NCBI RefSeq assembly: GCF_900091725.1 | Contig: NZ_FMBW01000063.1 | Location: forward strand, 124,001-188,000 | Reading direction: 5' to 3' | DNA from: Streptomyces sp. DvalAA-43 | Lineage (GTDB): Bacteria > Actinomycetota > Actinomycetes > Streptomycetales > Streptomycetaceae | DNA length: 64,000 bases | Shown here: positions 44,918-53,664 of the stretch, piece by piece | How positions within the stretch are numbered: position 1 is the first letter of the stretch | How the letters are laid out: each line of letters starts with the position of its first letter | Notes under the pieces: generated by a model | The model's database searches: none | Seen by the model: only the letters and a program-made list of their open reading frames with translations | Told to the model about the DNA's origin: nothing | Position numbers and translations under genes: made by a program

Positions 44918-45292
44918 ATGTCCGGCAGTACGTGCCGCACCGCCACCACCGCTCCCCGTACATGCAGTTCGAACTGTGCTGTGGCCGAGGCGACCGTGGT
45001 CCCGGCGGCGCGCGTGATCGGCCCGGTCGGGCTGGGGCTGAATTCCAGGACGTCGATCGGCCCCATCGCGCTCTCCGCCGCGGCGAGAGCAGCGGTGAGG
45101 GATTCGTGGTCGCGGATGTCGGCGGGGAAGGCAGCGGCGGTGACGCCCAGCCCGGCCAACTCGGCTACCAGGTCCTCCAGTCTCACCCTGGTACGCGCGA
45201 TCAGTCCGACCTTGAAGCCACGGCGGCCGAACGCACGGGCCACCCCATCCCGAGCCCCGGACCCGCACCGACGACAACCAGTGTCTTAGCCA
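44918..45292 (-). pseudogene. Short-chain dehydrogenase, frameshifted and truncated
   Basis: From GTG/ATG near 45292 the minus strand reads AKTLVVVGAGPGLGMG, then needs one extra base near 45243 to continue VARAFGRRGFKVGLIARTRV, PADIRDHESLTAALAAAESA and RGAVVAVRHVLPDMV. It then ends in unrelated Cys/His-rich residues. The catalytic SxxxYxxxK half is missing. It faces the HxlR regulator across a divergent promoter, the usual arrangement for HxlR-controlled SDRs. Confidence 0.8.
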
Positions 45293-45437
45293 CCGACGTT
45301 CCTCTCCGAGCAGAGCCCCGGACCAACACCCGTACAGGTTCCGATACTTACGATCTGTACGTAGCCACATGGTTCGTCACTACGATGGGAGGGACAAGAC
45401 GGCACATTGCTGTCGTTCACGTACACGGAGATAACCG

Positions 45438-45863
45438 TTGTCCCCCATCCCGGACAGCCCACTGACAGCCGTCGTCGACGCGCGCGAATGCGGCGAGCCC
45501 GACGAGGACGTGTGCCGGCAGGTGCTGCAGATCCTTGGCGTGATCGGCGACAAGTGGAGCATCCTGGTCGTCGGACAGCTCCGCGACGGCACGCTGCGCT
45601 TCGGCGAGCTTCACCGTGCCGTCACCGGCATCTCCCAGCGGATGCTCACACTGACCCTGCGGCAGCTCGAACGTGACGGTCTGCTGACCCGCACCGTCTA
45701 TGCCACCGTTCCGCCCCGCGTGGAGTACACCTTGACCGAACTCGGCTCGACGCTGCTGGACGCCGCCACCGCCCTGGGCAATTGGGCCACCGTCCACCGC
45801 GAGGAAATCGGGGAGAACCGGCGCCGCTACGACGACACTCATCCGCCGCAGAAACAGCCCTGA
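45438..45863 (+). CDS. HxlR-family winged-helix regulator, TTG start
   Basis: 141 residues. The best start is TTG 45438, because CGGAG ends 7-8 nt upstream and no ATG/GTG in frame fits. The HxlR core is intact (VLQILGVIGDKWSILVVGQL, LRFGELHRAVTGISQRMLTL, TLRQLERDGLLTRTVYATVP, PRVEYTLTELG). HxlR proteins are dimeric sensors of electrophiles or aldehydes that control adjacent reductases. The divergent target here, an SDR, is broken. One Cys pair sits in the N-terminal arm (ECGEPDEDVC), as in redox-sensing members. Confidence 0.9.
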   Translation: MSPIPDSPLTAVVDARECGEPDEDVCRQVLQILGVIGDKWSILVVGQLRDGTLRFGELHRAVTGISQRMLTLTLRQLERDGLLTRTVYATVPPRVEYTLTELGSTLLDAATALGNWATVHREEIGENRRRYDDTHPPQKQP

Positions 45864-45880
45864 ATCCTGACCTGAGTCTT

Positions 45881-45904
45881 GGGGGGGGGACAGGGGGGGG
45901 CGGG
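45881..45904. repeat. Paired poly-G tracts
   Basis: Nine G (45881-45889), then ACA-type spacer, then eight G (45893-45900) and CGGG. They lie between the convergent HxlR and serine-hydrolase genes. Tracts of this length are slippage-prone and able to form G-quadruplex, or may be miscounted in the read. Confidence 0.85.
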
Positions 45905-45922
45905 CAACGGATCCCCAGGTGC

Positions 45923-47062
45923 TCAGTCGCTCGCGATGCCGAGCGCCGTACGGATCTCGTCCGCCAGCCGCACGTCCAGACCGGGCACGGTCATCCGGTT
46001 CTTGACCAGGGCGAAGGAGAACCGGTGCGCGGGGTCGGCGAAGGCCGTGCTGCCGCCCGACCCACTGTGGCCGAAGCCGCCCGCCGGGCGCAACGGCTTC
46101 GGCCCGCTGTCCCCGATCACGAAGCCGCCGCCCATCGTGCAGGTGGTGCCCATCATCCTGTCCATCCCGCTCACCCACCCCGTGGTCGCCTCCTTCAGGG
46201 TCGCCGCCGACAGCAGCCGCACCCCCTCCAGCTCACCTCCGCAGGCCAGCACCGCGTACAGACGGGCGGCCCCGCGTGCGGTCATGATCCCGTTGGCCGG
46301 CAGTGCCGTACGCCGGAAATCGGCGCGGTTGCCCAACTCCGCCACCGGCAGCACCCCATGGGGAACGCAGTCGAAGAACGGCGCCCCGGGCGGCATCCGC
46401 TCCAGCCGCGCCGCCCAGCCGCCGTCGTAACAGGTGGCCACCCGCGAGGCCAGGTGCTCAGGGACGTGGAACAGCAGCTCGTCACCGATCCCGAGCGGAC
46501 CGGCCAGCTCCTCGCGCAGCAGCTGGTCACAGGTCCGGCCGGTGGCGCGGCGCAGGATCTCGGCCAGCAGCACCCCGTAGGTCCAGGCGTGGTAGCCGAA
46601 CGCGCTGCCGGGCTCCCACTGCGGCCGCTGCCCGGCGACCCAGTCGGCCATGGCCGGCAGGTCGAGCAGCCGCTCCGGGGTCGTGTCCACCGGCAGCCGG
46701 GGCAACCCTGCCATATGGCCGAGCACCTGCCCGAGGGTGATCCGCTCCTTCCCGGCCGTACCGAACCGCGGCCAGTACCGCGCCACCGGCGCTTCGTACG
46801 CCAGCGCTCCCTGATCCACCAACACCGCGACCAGGGCCGCCGCCACGCCCTTGCCGGCCGACCAGGCCGGCACCAGGGTGTCCGGTCCCATGGGCCGTCC
46901 CTCGGCGGCGTCGGCCGTCCCCGCCCAGGCGTCGACCACCAACTCGCCGTCGTGCCAGGCCGCCACCTGCACCCCGGCCTCCACGCCCGACCCCGTCACC
47001 TCCGCCAGGACTTCCTCGACGCGTCGCTGCGCCGGGCTGTCCGGCACCGTGCTGGTGTGCAC
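45923..47062 (-). CDS. Serine hydrolase, beta-lactamase/EstB family
   Basis: 379 residues. The class C-like motif SxxK is S68-A-G-K71 (WSAGKG), the tyrosine motif YHAWTYG replaces YxN, and the third box is GHSGSGGS in place of KTG. This combination marks the EstB-type esterases (family VIII) rather than true beta-lactamases. No signal peptide, so cytoplasmic. It probably hydrolyses short esters; substrate unknown. It is 60 bp from the HxlR stop, convergent. Confidence 0.88.
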   Translation of the reverse strand: MHTSTVPDSPAQRRVEEVLAEVTGSGVEAGVQVAAWHDGELVVDAWAGTADAAEGRPMGPDTLVPAWSAGKGVAAALVAVLVDQGALAYEAPVARYWPRFGTAGKERITLGQVLGHMAGLPRLPVDTTPERLLDLPAMADWVAGQRPQWEPGSAFGYHAWTYGVLLAEILRRATGRTCDQLLREELAGPLGIGDELLFHVPEHLASRVATCYDGGWAARLERMPPGAPFFDCVPHGVLPVAELGNRADFRRTALPANGIMTARGAARLYAVLACGGELEGVRLLSAATLKEATTGWVSGMDRMMGTTCTMGGGFVIGDSGPKPLRPAGGFGHSGSGGSTAFADPAHRFSFALVKNRMTVPGLDVRLADEIRTALGIASD

Positions 47063-47217
47063 CGCCCCTCCCCCCTCCGGCCCGGGGAACCGCGGTCACG
47101 GCCACCCGCCGATTCCAACGGGGTTCCGGTCAGCACCGTTCCCTCGGTGGCAGGCCTGCTTCGGACCGGCAGCCGTGGCGGCCCGGCCCGTATTCCTCGG
47201 CCCGAATCCGGCCAGGA

Positions 47218-48153
47218 TCAACGGCTCGGCCGCTCCCGCATCGCGTAATAGGCGCGCAGCGCGGCCTCGCTGCCGGAGCCCAGGGCGGTCATGATCCGCT
47301 GAAAGCGGGCGGAGCGCAGGTCACCGGCCACGATGATGCGGGGGTGCTGGCGGGCCGGCGGGCAGTAGCCGTCCCCGTCGCGGCTGAGGTCGCCGGGCGG
47401 GGCGGTGGGCGCGCTCCCGATGCTCACGTAGACGGCGTCCGCCGTGACCGTACGCCGCCCGCCGTCCCGGCCCACCGTGTCCGCTGCCACCATGGCCTGT
47501 TCGGCAGGGTGCAGCGTCAGGTGCTCGACGGGCAGGAGTGTGACGCGGGGGTCGTCGCGGATCTCCTCGGTCTTGTACGCGTCGGCCTCGGGCTGAGCGA
47601 CGAGCAGGCGGGTGTCGGTGGTCGGGTGGGCGCGCAGGAAGGTGCCGATCGGGCGGTCGCCGCCGAGGACGAGGAGGGTACGGCCTTCGGCGTCGTCCGC
47701 GTCCGCCTGCCAGAGCGGGGGAAGGGTGGGGCTGTCGGGGGCGGTGATCCAGGGGACGTCCCGGGGCTGGAGAGGGCCGACGCCGGTGGCGACGACGGCG
47801 TACGGGGCGGTCAGGCACGTACCGGTGTCCAGGGTGACGGCGACCTGGTCGTCGTCGGCGCGGAGTTCGACGGCGTGGCGGCCGAGTTCCAGGCGGCACA
47901 GCTCGGTGCTGTTCAGCTCCGCGGTGATGGAGTCGGCGAGCCCGGGGCCGCTGGTGTGGCCGCCGAGGACGTTGTTCAGGGCCGGGATGCGGTACAGATT
48001 GCGGCACAGGGCGTCCCGTTCGATCAGGACCGAACGCATGCCGACGCCGGCGGCCATGCGGGCGGCGGCGCAGCCGGCCGGTCCGCCGCCGACGATGATC
48101 AGGTCGGTGTCGTGGGTGGTACGCGAACCGGTGCGGGACGGGGTATCGGGCAT
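47218..48153 (-). CDS. Thioredoxin-reductase-like flavoprotein lacking CxxC
   Basis: 311 residues. An FAD-binding Rossmann motif GGGPAGCAAA is at ~21-30, and the FAD C-terminal motif is VAGDLRSARFQRIMTALGSG. The NADPH subdomain is shortened (LLVLGGDRPIGTFLRAHP lacks GxGxxG). Where thioredoxin reductases carry the redox CxxC there is none, so it cannot reduce thioredoxin. Lookalikes include the pyridine nucleotide-disulfide oxidoreductase-like proteins near HxlR or sulfhydryl oxidase genes. A probable role in small-molecule redox is inference. Confidence 0.82.
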   Translation of the reverse strand: MPDTPSRTGSRTTHDTDLIIVGGGPAGCAAARMAAGVGMRSVLIERDALCRNLYRIPALNNVLGGHTSGPGLADSITAELNSTELCRLELGRHAVELRADDDQVAVTLDTGTCLTAPYAVVATGVGPLQPRDVPWITAPDSPTLPPLWQADADDAEGRTLLVLGGDRPIGTFLRAHPTTDTRLLVAQPEADAYKTEEIRDDPRVTLLPVEHLTLHPAEQAMVAADTVGRDGGRRTVTADAVYVSIGSAPTAPPGDLSRDGDGYCPPARQHPRIIVAGDLRSARFQRIMTALGSGSEAALRAYYAMRERPSR

Positions 48154-48489
48154 GCGGCTATTCCAGCACCAAGCCCCCTGCCTACGCAGCGGGCCGTCCT
48201 CTCACCTGCTCCGCGGTGACGAGTGCGGGGGAAATACCTTCCTCCGGGACGAGTCAGGGCGGTCGGCGTCCGTGACTCCGCGGTCACGGCCAGGCGGTCC
48301 TTCCGGATCACGCCGGGCTCCGCGCGACGCCGCCCCCTTCCCCTTTCCCGCACCCCGTGGCGGATCGGGGGTCGCTCCGGGGCGGATCGGGGTGATCACT
48401 GATGCTCAACGGTGGCTTTCGGAGGGAGAGTTGATCCCGCGCGAGCACCGCGCCGACCCAATGCACCTTCGCCGCCCCTGGAGCTGTCG
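48154..48489. other. Intergenic region between divergent genes
   Basis: 336 bp. GGCGGATCGGGG occurs twice (around 48359 and 48381) near the promoter of the serine hydrolase. No gene seen. Confidence 0.4.
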
Positions 48490-49596
48490 ATGACCGCACG
48501 CCCCCGCGCCCTTCGCCGTCGCACCATCACCGCCGTGGCTCTGGCCGCACTCACGTCGGGCCTGGCGGCAGCCCCTGCGGCCACGGCCACGGCCATGCCT
48601 CGTACGGTCACCGCCCACGACTCGACCGGCACCCGCGACCCTGCCGCCGTGAGGGCGCTGCTGGCCGCCCTCCCCGACGGAGTGACGGACGCGGCTCTCG
48701 TACGCGTCGCCGGCCGGGGCATGCGCGCCCCGTTCACGGGGACGGCCGGACCGGTGGCGGCGGACGCCCGGTTCCCGGTGGGCAGCGTGACCAAGGTCTT
48801 CACCGATGCCGTGGTGCTGCAACTGGTCGCCGAGCACAGGATCGGCATCGACGAGCACGTCCGCCCCCACCTGCCCGGACTGATCCCGTCCGCCTACGGC
48901 GACATGACCGTACGCCAGCTCCTGGACCACACCAGCGATCTGCCCCGACCGGTCCGGGTTCCGCTCGGCCCGCGCGCAGTGGTGGCCGCCTCCTTCGACG
49001 CGGACGCCGCGGCCCGCCCCGGCCACATCCCGGCCCCCGGAGACGTCCAGCAGTACAACGGGCTGAACAGCTTCGTTGCCGGGCTGCTCGTGGAAGAGGT
49101 GACCGGCCGGCCCTTCGTCCATGAGCTCGACCGGCGGATCCTGCGCCCGTTGTCCCTCCGCCGCACCGCGCTCTCGGAGGACCCGACGATCGCCTGGGCC
49201 TGGGCGGAGGGCGGGCTGTCGTCCACCGCGGCCGATCTCGACGCGTTCCTGAAGGCCCTGCTGGACGGACGGCTCCTCCCGCCGGCCCAGCAGAAGCACC
49301 TCTTCGAGGTACCCGCGGTGTCCAGCGCCCACGAGAACACCAGCTGCCCCACGTCCGCGGCTTGTTTCAGTGCCGGCGGCCTGATGGGAATCGAGCTGAA
49401 CGGCACCAGGGTCTGGGGCAAGACCGGTTCCAGCGGCGGCTGGACCAGCGGCATCTTCGCGAGCACCGAACACCACCTCCGGACGGTCTACACCCTGCGG
49501 CCCGACGCCCTGGCCACTCCCGTGCAACAACGCGCCCGAGTCGAGTCGGTGGTCGAGGCGGCACTCACCACCACGGGGCCCCTGGCCGGCCACTGA
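48490..49596 (+). CDS. Secreted serine hydrolase, D,D-carboxypeptidase-like
   Basis: 368 residues from ATG 48490. The signal peptide has an RRR n-region (residues 1-35, AVALAALTSGLAAAPAATAT). Catalytic boxes: SVTK (S99, K102), QYNGLNS in place of YxN, and GKTGSSGG (third box). This is the layout of Streptomyces R61 D,D-carboxypeptidase-like proteins and secreted beta-lactamase relatives. It acts outside the membrane, on peptidoglycan peptides or small amides/esters. It may have a disulfide (SCPTSAAC). Isolated gene. Confidence 0.88.
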   Translation: MTARPRALRRRTITAVALAALTSGLAAAPAATATAMPRTVTAHDSTGTRDPAAVRALLAALPDGVTDAALVRVAGRGMRAPFTGTAGPVAADARFPVGSVTKVFTDAVVLQLVAEHRIGIDEHVRPHLPGLIPSAYGDMTVRQLLDHTSDLPRPVRVPLGPRAVVAASFDADAAARPGHIPAPGDVQQYNGLNSFVAGLLVEEVTGRPFVHELDRRILRPLSLRRTALSEDPTIAWAWAEGGLSSTAADLDAFLKALLDGRLLPPAQQKHLFEVPAVSSAHENTSCPTSAACFSAGGLMGIELNGTRVWGKTGSSGGWTSGIFASTEHHLRTVYTLRPDALATPVQQRARVESVVEAALTTTGPLAGH

Positions 49597-49665
49597 ACTC
49601 GACCGGGCGATGCAGGGCTGTCCCGGCCGGGGCGCCGCTCACGCCTCACCTCGCCTCGCCTTGCC

Positions 49666-52071
49666 TCATCTGCCCGGCCCTGACCCCGGCCGTACCCGTC
49701 CAGCCCGCCTGCGGACCAGAACCACGACGAACAACAGCCCGGCGCCCACCAACGTCGGCACCAGCCAGCTTCCGAGGAGACCGGACGAACCCCCGGCGGA
49801 CTGGGCGGAGTTCGGGCCCTTGTCGCTGTCCGCTCCGCCGTGGCCGTTGCCCGAGCCTCTGTCATCTCCGGTCGCGGAACTGTCTTTGCCCGTGCCCGAG
49901 TTGTCGCCGCCCATCCAGATCTGCGAGCCGTTGGCGGCGGGGCGGGCCGCCTGTGCGGACCGGGCGGTGTCCTGCTGCATGCCCGCCCAGCGGTCGCGGA
50001 AGGCGTCGGCGGAGGGAACTTTCCGCAGTGGGAGCCGGGAGAGGTCGACGCCGCCGTAGATGTAGGTCCGCGTGTAGATGTAGTTGCCCTTGCGGGTGCG
50101 TTCGGTGACCTTGAACTCGCCGTGCTTGTACGAGTGCACGTAGGCGTCGAAGGTGTCGCGCGGCTTCCACTTGGTCCGCGTCTCCCAGCGGCTCACGTCA
50201 CCCCGGTCGATGAGGTCGCCGTACGTGGACGGGCTCCGGGTGTCGCGCTCGCGGTACCACTCCGCGGCGACCCTGGAGAGATAGACACGGCGCAGATCGG
50301 CGTACTGTGCCGCGTGGTTCACGGCCCGCTCGATGCCGGGCAGGATGAGGTCCCGGAACGTCTTCTCGTTGCGCTCCTCGGACCCGGGGTCGCTGCGGTC
50401 CTTGCAGGAGGCGGCGCCCTCGCTGCCCTGCCCGGAGAGGTGCTGCGACTCCATCTTCACCTTCAGCGGCGCGTCGAGGATGTAGAGCTGGTCGCCCTGC
50501 TCGTTGACGCGCGCCTGACCGGGCACGACCCAGGTGCGGAACGACATGCACCTGCCGCCGATCCGGTTCCAGAACTTCTTGCCCAGCCCGGTCTTGGGAT
50601 GTATCAGTGCGGCCGTCGTCTTCTTCAGCTGGAGGTCGGCCTGGAGCAGGATGCGGCCCACGTCCGTGCGGCCCAGGTTCGCGTCGACGATACGGTCCGG
50701 CTCGGTCGGATTGAGGTTCACCCAGAACGTGGAGCGCGGCATCGACAGCCAGACGAAGAACGCGTCGGAGCTCTCCTTGGCGGCCTTCACGCCCGCTGCC
50801 GAGTTCTTCTCGTTGTCGGGGCCGCCGGGGCCCGCTCCGAAGGCGTACCGCAGCCCCTTGCCGGAGTCGGAGAGGTAGCGCAGCTCCAGGGTGGTGAAGT
50901 CGATGCCGCCCGGTGCGGAGGCCGGGTCGGCGAGGGCCTTCCCCAGGCCGCTGCCGCGCGGTGCGGACGCGCCCTCGCCCTCGTCGCAGGGCTGGGAGCG
51001 CAGGGGGCCGGAGCGGGTGAAGACCGCGGGGTTCGCCAGGGTGACCGGCGAACTGCCGTGTATCGACGCGTTGTTGACCGTAGTAGCAGGGCAGGGGGAA
51101 CCCGGGATCTTCAGGGTGTCCTTGGTCGCCTCCTGGTACTCCTTCTCGCGCCGCTGCTCCTCTCCGTACTCCTTCCTCGCCTTGGTGATGTCCTTGCCGA
51201 GCCGCAGCCGGGTCTCCGCGTTGCGGGTCGTGGCAATCTTCTTGTACTGGGTGTTGATCGTCGCCACCGCCCGTTCCCGGGCCTTGTCCGTGGTGTGCTT
51301 CTTCATCGCCACGGCGATCTTCTGGTTGCGCTCGGAGACCTCGGCGTCGGTGAGGTCGTAGTCGTAGGAGTGGAAGCGACGGGCGCCGCCGTCGATGAGC
51401 TGGCGGCACTGCTGGCAGAAGTCCCGCTCCGAGGCCCAGGTGAGCTCGTCGAAGGAGGCACCGTCGTAGTTCGGGTCGGCGCTCAGACGTTCCAGGGCAC
51501 GCAGCACGAGGGGCTCGGAGTGGCTGCCGGGATCGGTGTTCTCGTCGGGGTTCCGGCGCTTGGGAAAACTCATCCCGCCGACCATCAGCAGGTGGTCGAG
51601 GCCCGCATCGCGCACGCGCTGGTACGCGCCCTCGGGCAGGTAGTCGCGGAACTCGAAGAGGTCGACCTTCCGGTAGACGACCAGCGGCCCACTGCCCCGG
51701 GGCGGGTTCTCGACGATGGCGTCCAGCTGCTCCTCGCTCAGACCGGTCGGATCGACGAGGGTGAAGGCCACGTTGGACCATTCGCTGAACGCCCGGCCCG
51801 GCTGCCCGTTCGCCATGGCGAGCCGGATCATCAGGAGCTCTTTCATGAGCCTGTCGTCGTAGTACGGCAGCTTCCCGCTGTCCGGTACGCCTGCCGGCAG
51901 GGCAGGCGCCGAGGCGGGTGCGACGGCGGTGTCCAGGCGGCCCGCGGTGGGGCGGGCCGCGGCGGAAGGTGACGCGAAGGCCGCACTGCCCACGAGCGGA
52001 AGGGTGAGGGCGAAGGCGGCGGCGATGGAGCTGACGGTGGTCGTCAGGCGGTGCCGAGTACGGTGAGTCAC
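49666..52071 (-). CDS. Secreted, membrane-anchored protein with deaminase-like signature
   Basis: 801 residues. Signal peptide 1-33 (cleavage after AFA), tail anchor ~765-787 (WLVPTLVGAGLLFVVVLVRR) after a Gly/Ser-rich stalk, so the body faces outside. Residues ~130-240 show a zinc deaminase-like pattern: H184-S-E186, then SERDFC219-QQ-C222, preceded by LLMVGGMSFPKRR. Residues ~390-680 are a large conserved domain (WVNLNPTEPDRIVD at 450, GRILLQADLQLKKTTAALIH, LILPGIERAV, AAEWYRERD, YIYGGVDL). I recall this domain only in uncharacterised proteins of distant phyla. Catalysis is inferred from motif spacing (33 residues) and not proven. A coiled, charged linker covers 245-320. Standalone gene. 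Confidence 0.8.
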   Translation of the reverse strand: MTHRTRHRLTTTVSSIAAAFALTLPLVGSAAFASPSAAARPTAGRLDTAVAPASAPALPAGVPDSGKLPYYDDRLMKELLMIRLAMANGQPGRAFSEWSNVAFTLVDPTGLSEEQLDAIVENPPRGSGPLVVYRKVDLFEFRDYLPEGAYQRVRDAGLDHLLMVGGMSFPKRRNPDENTDPGSHSEPLVLRALERLSADPNYDGASFDELTWASERDFCQQCRQLIDGGARRFHSYDYDLTDAEVSERNQKIAVAMKKHTTDKARERAVATINTQYKKIATTRNAETRLRLGKDITKARKEYGEEQRREKEYQEATKDTLKIPGSPCPATTVNNASIHGSSPVTLANPAVFTRSGPLRSQPCDEGEGASAPRGSGLGKALADPASAPGGIDFTTLELRYLSDSGKGLRYAFGAGPGGPDNEKNSAAGVKAAKESSDAFFVWLSMPRSTFWVNLNPTEPDRIVDANLGRTDVGRILLQADLQLKKTTAALIHPKTGLGKKFWNRIGGRCMSFRTWVVPGQARVNEQGDQLYILDAPLKVKMESQHLSGQGSEGAASCKDRSDPGSEERNEKTFRDLILPGIERAVNHAAQYADLRRVYLSRVAAEWYRERDTRSPSTYGDLIDRGDVSRWETRTKWKPRDTFDAYVHSYKHGEFKVTERTRKGNYIYTRTYIYGGVDLSRLPLRKVPSADAFRDRWAGMQQDTARSAQAARPAANGSQIWMGGDNSGTGKDSSATGDDRGSGNGHGGADSDKGPNSAQSAGGSSGLLGSWLVPTLVGAGLLFVVVLVRRRAGRVRPGSGPGR

Positions 52072-52335
52072 GGTGACACATCCCCCGTATGCGCGGTGAG
52101 TCGCGATGAAGGTGTCCGTTCCGGTGAGCGGCCCAATGGCCTTTCTCCGTATCGATTATGACGTCTCGTCAGTCTTCTGTGGTTCTGGCTCAAGAGGACG
52201 GGTACGTGCTCGGGCATCCGCGGGGGGACCGGAGCGGCTCATGTGCGCGTCCCGTCCTTCTCGCGCGGCTTTCACTTCTTCGAGTGAGGTTGTGGTACGG
52301 GGCACGGGAGCCCGGACCCGCCCCGAACCACGGCA

Positions 52336-52373
52336 GCCCCGGTCACCGTCCACCCATGGACGGTGACCGGGGC
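52336..52373 (-). terminator. Terminator at the end of the MerR-methyltransferase gene
   Basis: A perfect 17-bp stem: GCCCCGGTCACCGTCCA (52336-52352) with 52357-52373, loop CCCA. It overlaps the final codons of the upstream minus-strand gene, suggesting that gene's true end may lie slightly earlier. Confidence 0.8.
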
Positions 52374-53532
52374 CGGCTTCTTGCCGTGCTCGCGCGCACG
52401 ATCGTTCGGGCTACGAGCAGGCGGAGGCCGAGCTCTGCCGCGTCGAGGGCGACGAGGTCGCGGTTGCGCTCGGCCCAGCGGCCCGAGGAAAGGTCGGCGC
52501 GGAGCCGGTCGACCGCCCGCTGCTCGGCCTCCGGACCGACTCTGGCCCATACCGATACCGCGCGGCGCACGTCTTCGTCCAGGTACGCCCCGGGCCGGCG
52601 CCAGTGTGCCTCGAAGAAGCCGTCGGCGCAGTCCCACGGGATGAGCACCGGCTCCGCGCGGCCCCCGATCGCGCGGGTCAGACCGGCCAGTGAAGGCCAG
52701 TCGACGAGAAGGCCGGCGAATTCAGGCAGGTAGTCGCGCGTGAGCCAGAACCGCTGAAGCCACCCGGTGGTGCCGGCGTCGTAGGTGAACACCACCACGC
52801 GGCGGGCCACGCGCCGCATCTCGCGCAGGCCCGCGATCGGGTCCTGCCAGTGATGAACGGTGCTGAAGGCCATCGCGGCGTCGAAGGACTGGTCCTCGAA
52901 GGGGAGGCTCTCCGCGGTGGCGGCCACGCACGGTGCCGCGCCCGCGGGACGCTGCGCCCGCATGTCCGCCGAGGGTTCCACCGCGGTCACGTCGCGGTCC
53001 GGAGGTTCGTAGGAGCCGGTGCCGGCCCCGACGTTCAATACCGTCCATGCGTCCCCGAGCGCATCCCGGACCTTGGCGGCGATCCGCGGCTCGGTACGCC
53101 GCGCCGCCGGGTAGGCGGACCCGATGGTGTCGTACAACTGCTCGCCCATCACCTTCAATTGTTCCTCCGGTGTCGTCCTGATCCCCATGGCACGTGCCTC
53201 CAGTTCCCGGTCTATGGCCGCCACCATGGCGGCCGCGCGGTCGCGCTGGTCCAGCAGCAGGCCGCGCAGCCGGTGCAGGTGCGCGACCACGTCGGTGGCC
53301 GGGTCGTCGACGAGATCCGCGATCTCGCGCAGTCCGAAGCCCAGCCGCCGGTAGGCGAGCACCTCCCGCAGCCGCTCCACGTCGCCTGCCGAGTAGGCCC
53401 GGTATCCGGCCGAGGTCCGTGCGGACGGCCGCACGAGACCGTCTCGTCGTAGTGATGCAGTGCGCGCACGCTCACGCCGGCCAGCTCGGCCACGCGTCCC
53501 ACGGTCAGGCGTTCATCCACGGCACCGACCAT
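52343..53532 (-). CDS. MerR regulator fused to SAM methyltransferase, with frameshift
   Basis: Starts at ATG 53532 with the MerR HTH (LTVGRVAELAGVSVRALHHY). After DET the frame is lost. One added base near 53439 restores GLVRPSARTSAGYRAYSAGD and the rest of the MerR domain (RRLGFGLREIADLVDDPATD). Residues ~130-300 are a class I methyltransferase: VLNVGAGTGSYEPPDRDVTA, LPFEDQSFDAAMAFSTVHHW. MerR-methyltransferase fusions occur in actinobacteria; the effector is unknown. About 395 residues if restored. The missing base sits in a short G run, so sequencing error is plausible. Confidence 0.8.
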
Positions 53533-53664
53533 GCCGCATCACGCCACGTGAGGGTCAAGGTTCAGGCTCGACGGCCTGGCGGTCGGCAGCCGGATGAGGT
53601 CGCAGTCGACGTTCCGGCAACTGCGGGGGACCGGCCGGACCGGTCCCCCGCGGCACCGGCAGGG

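Noticed and set aside
49840..51972. 710-residue plus-strand open frame
   Set aside because: Shadow of the 801-residue secreted protein; no domain.
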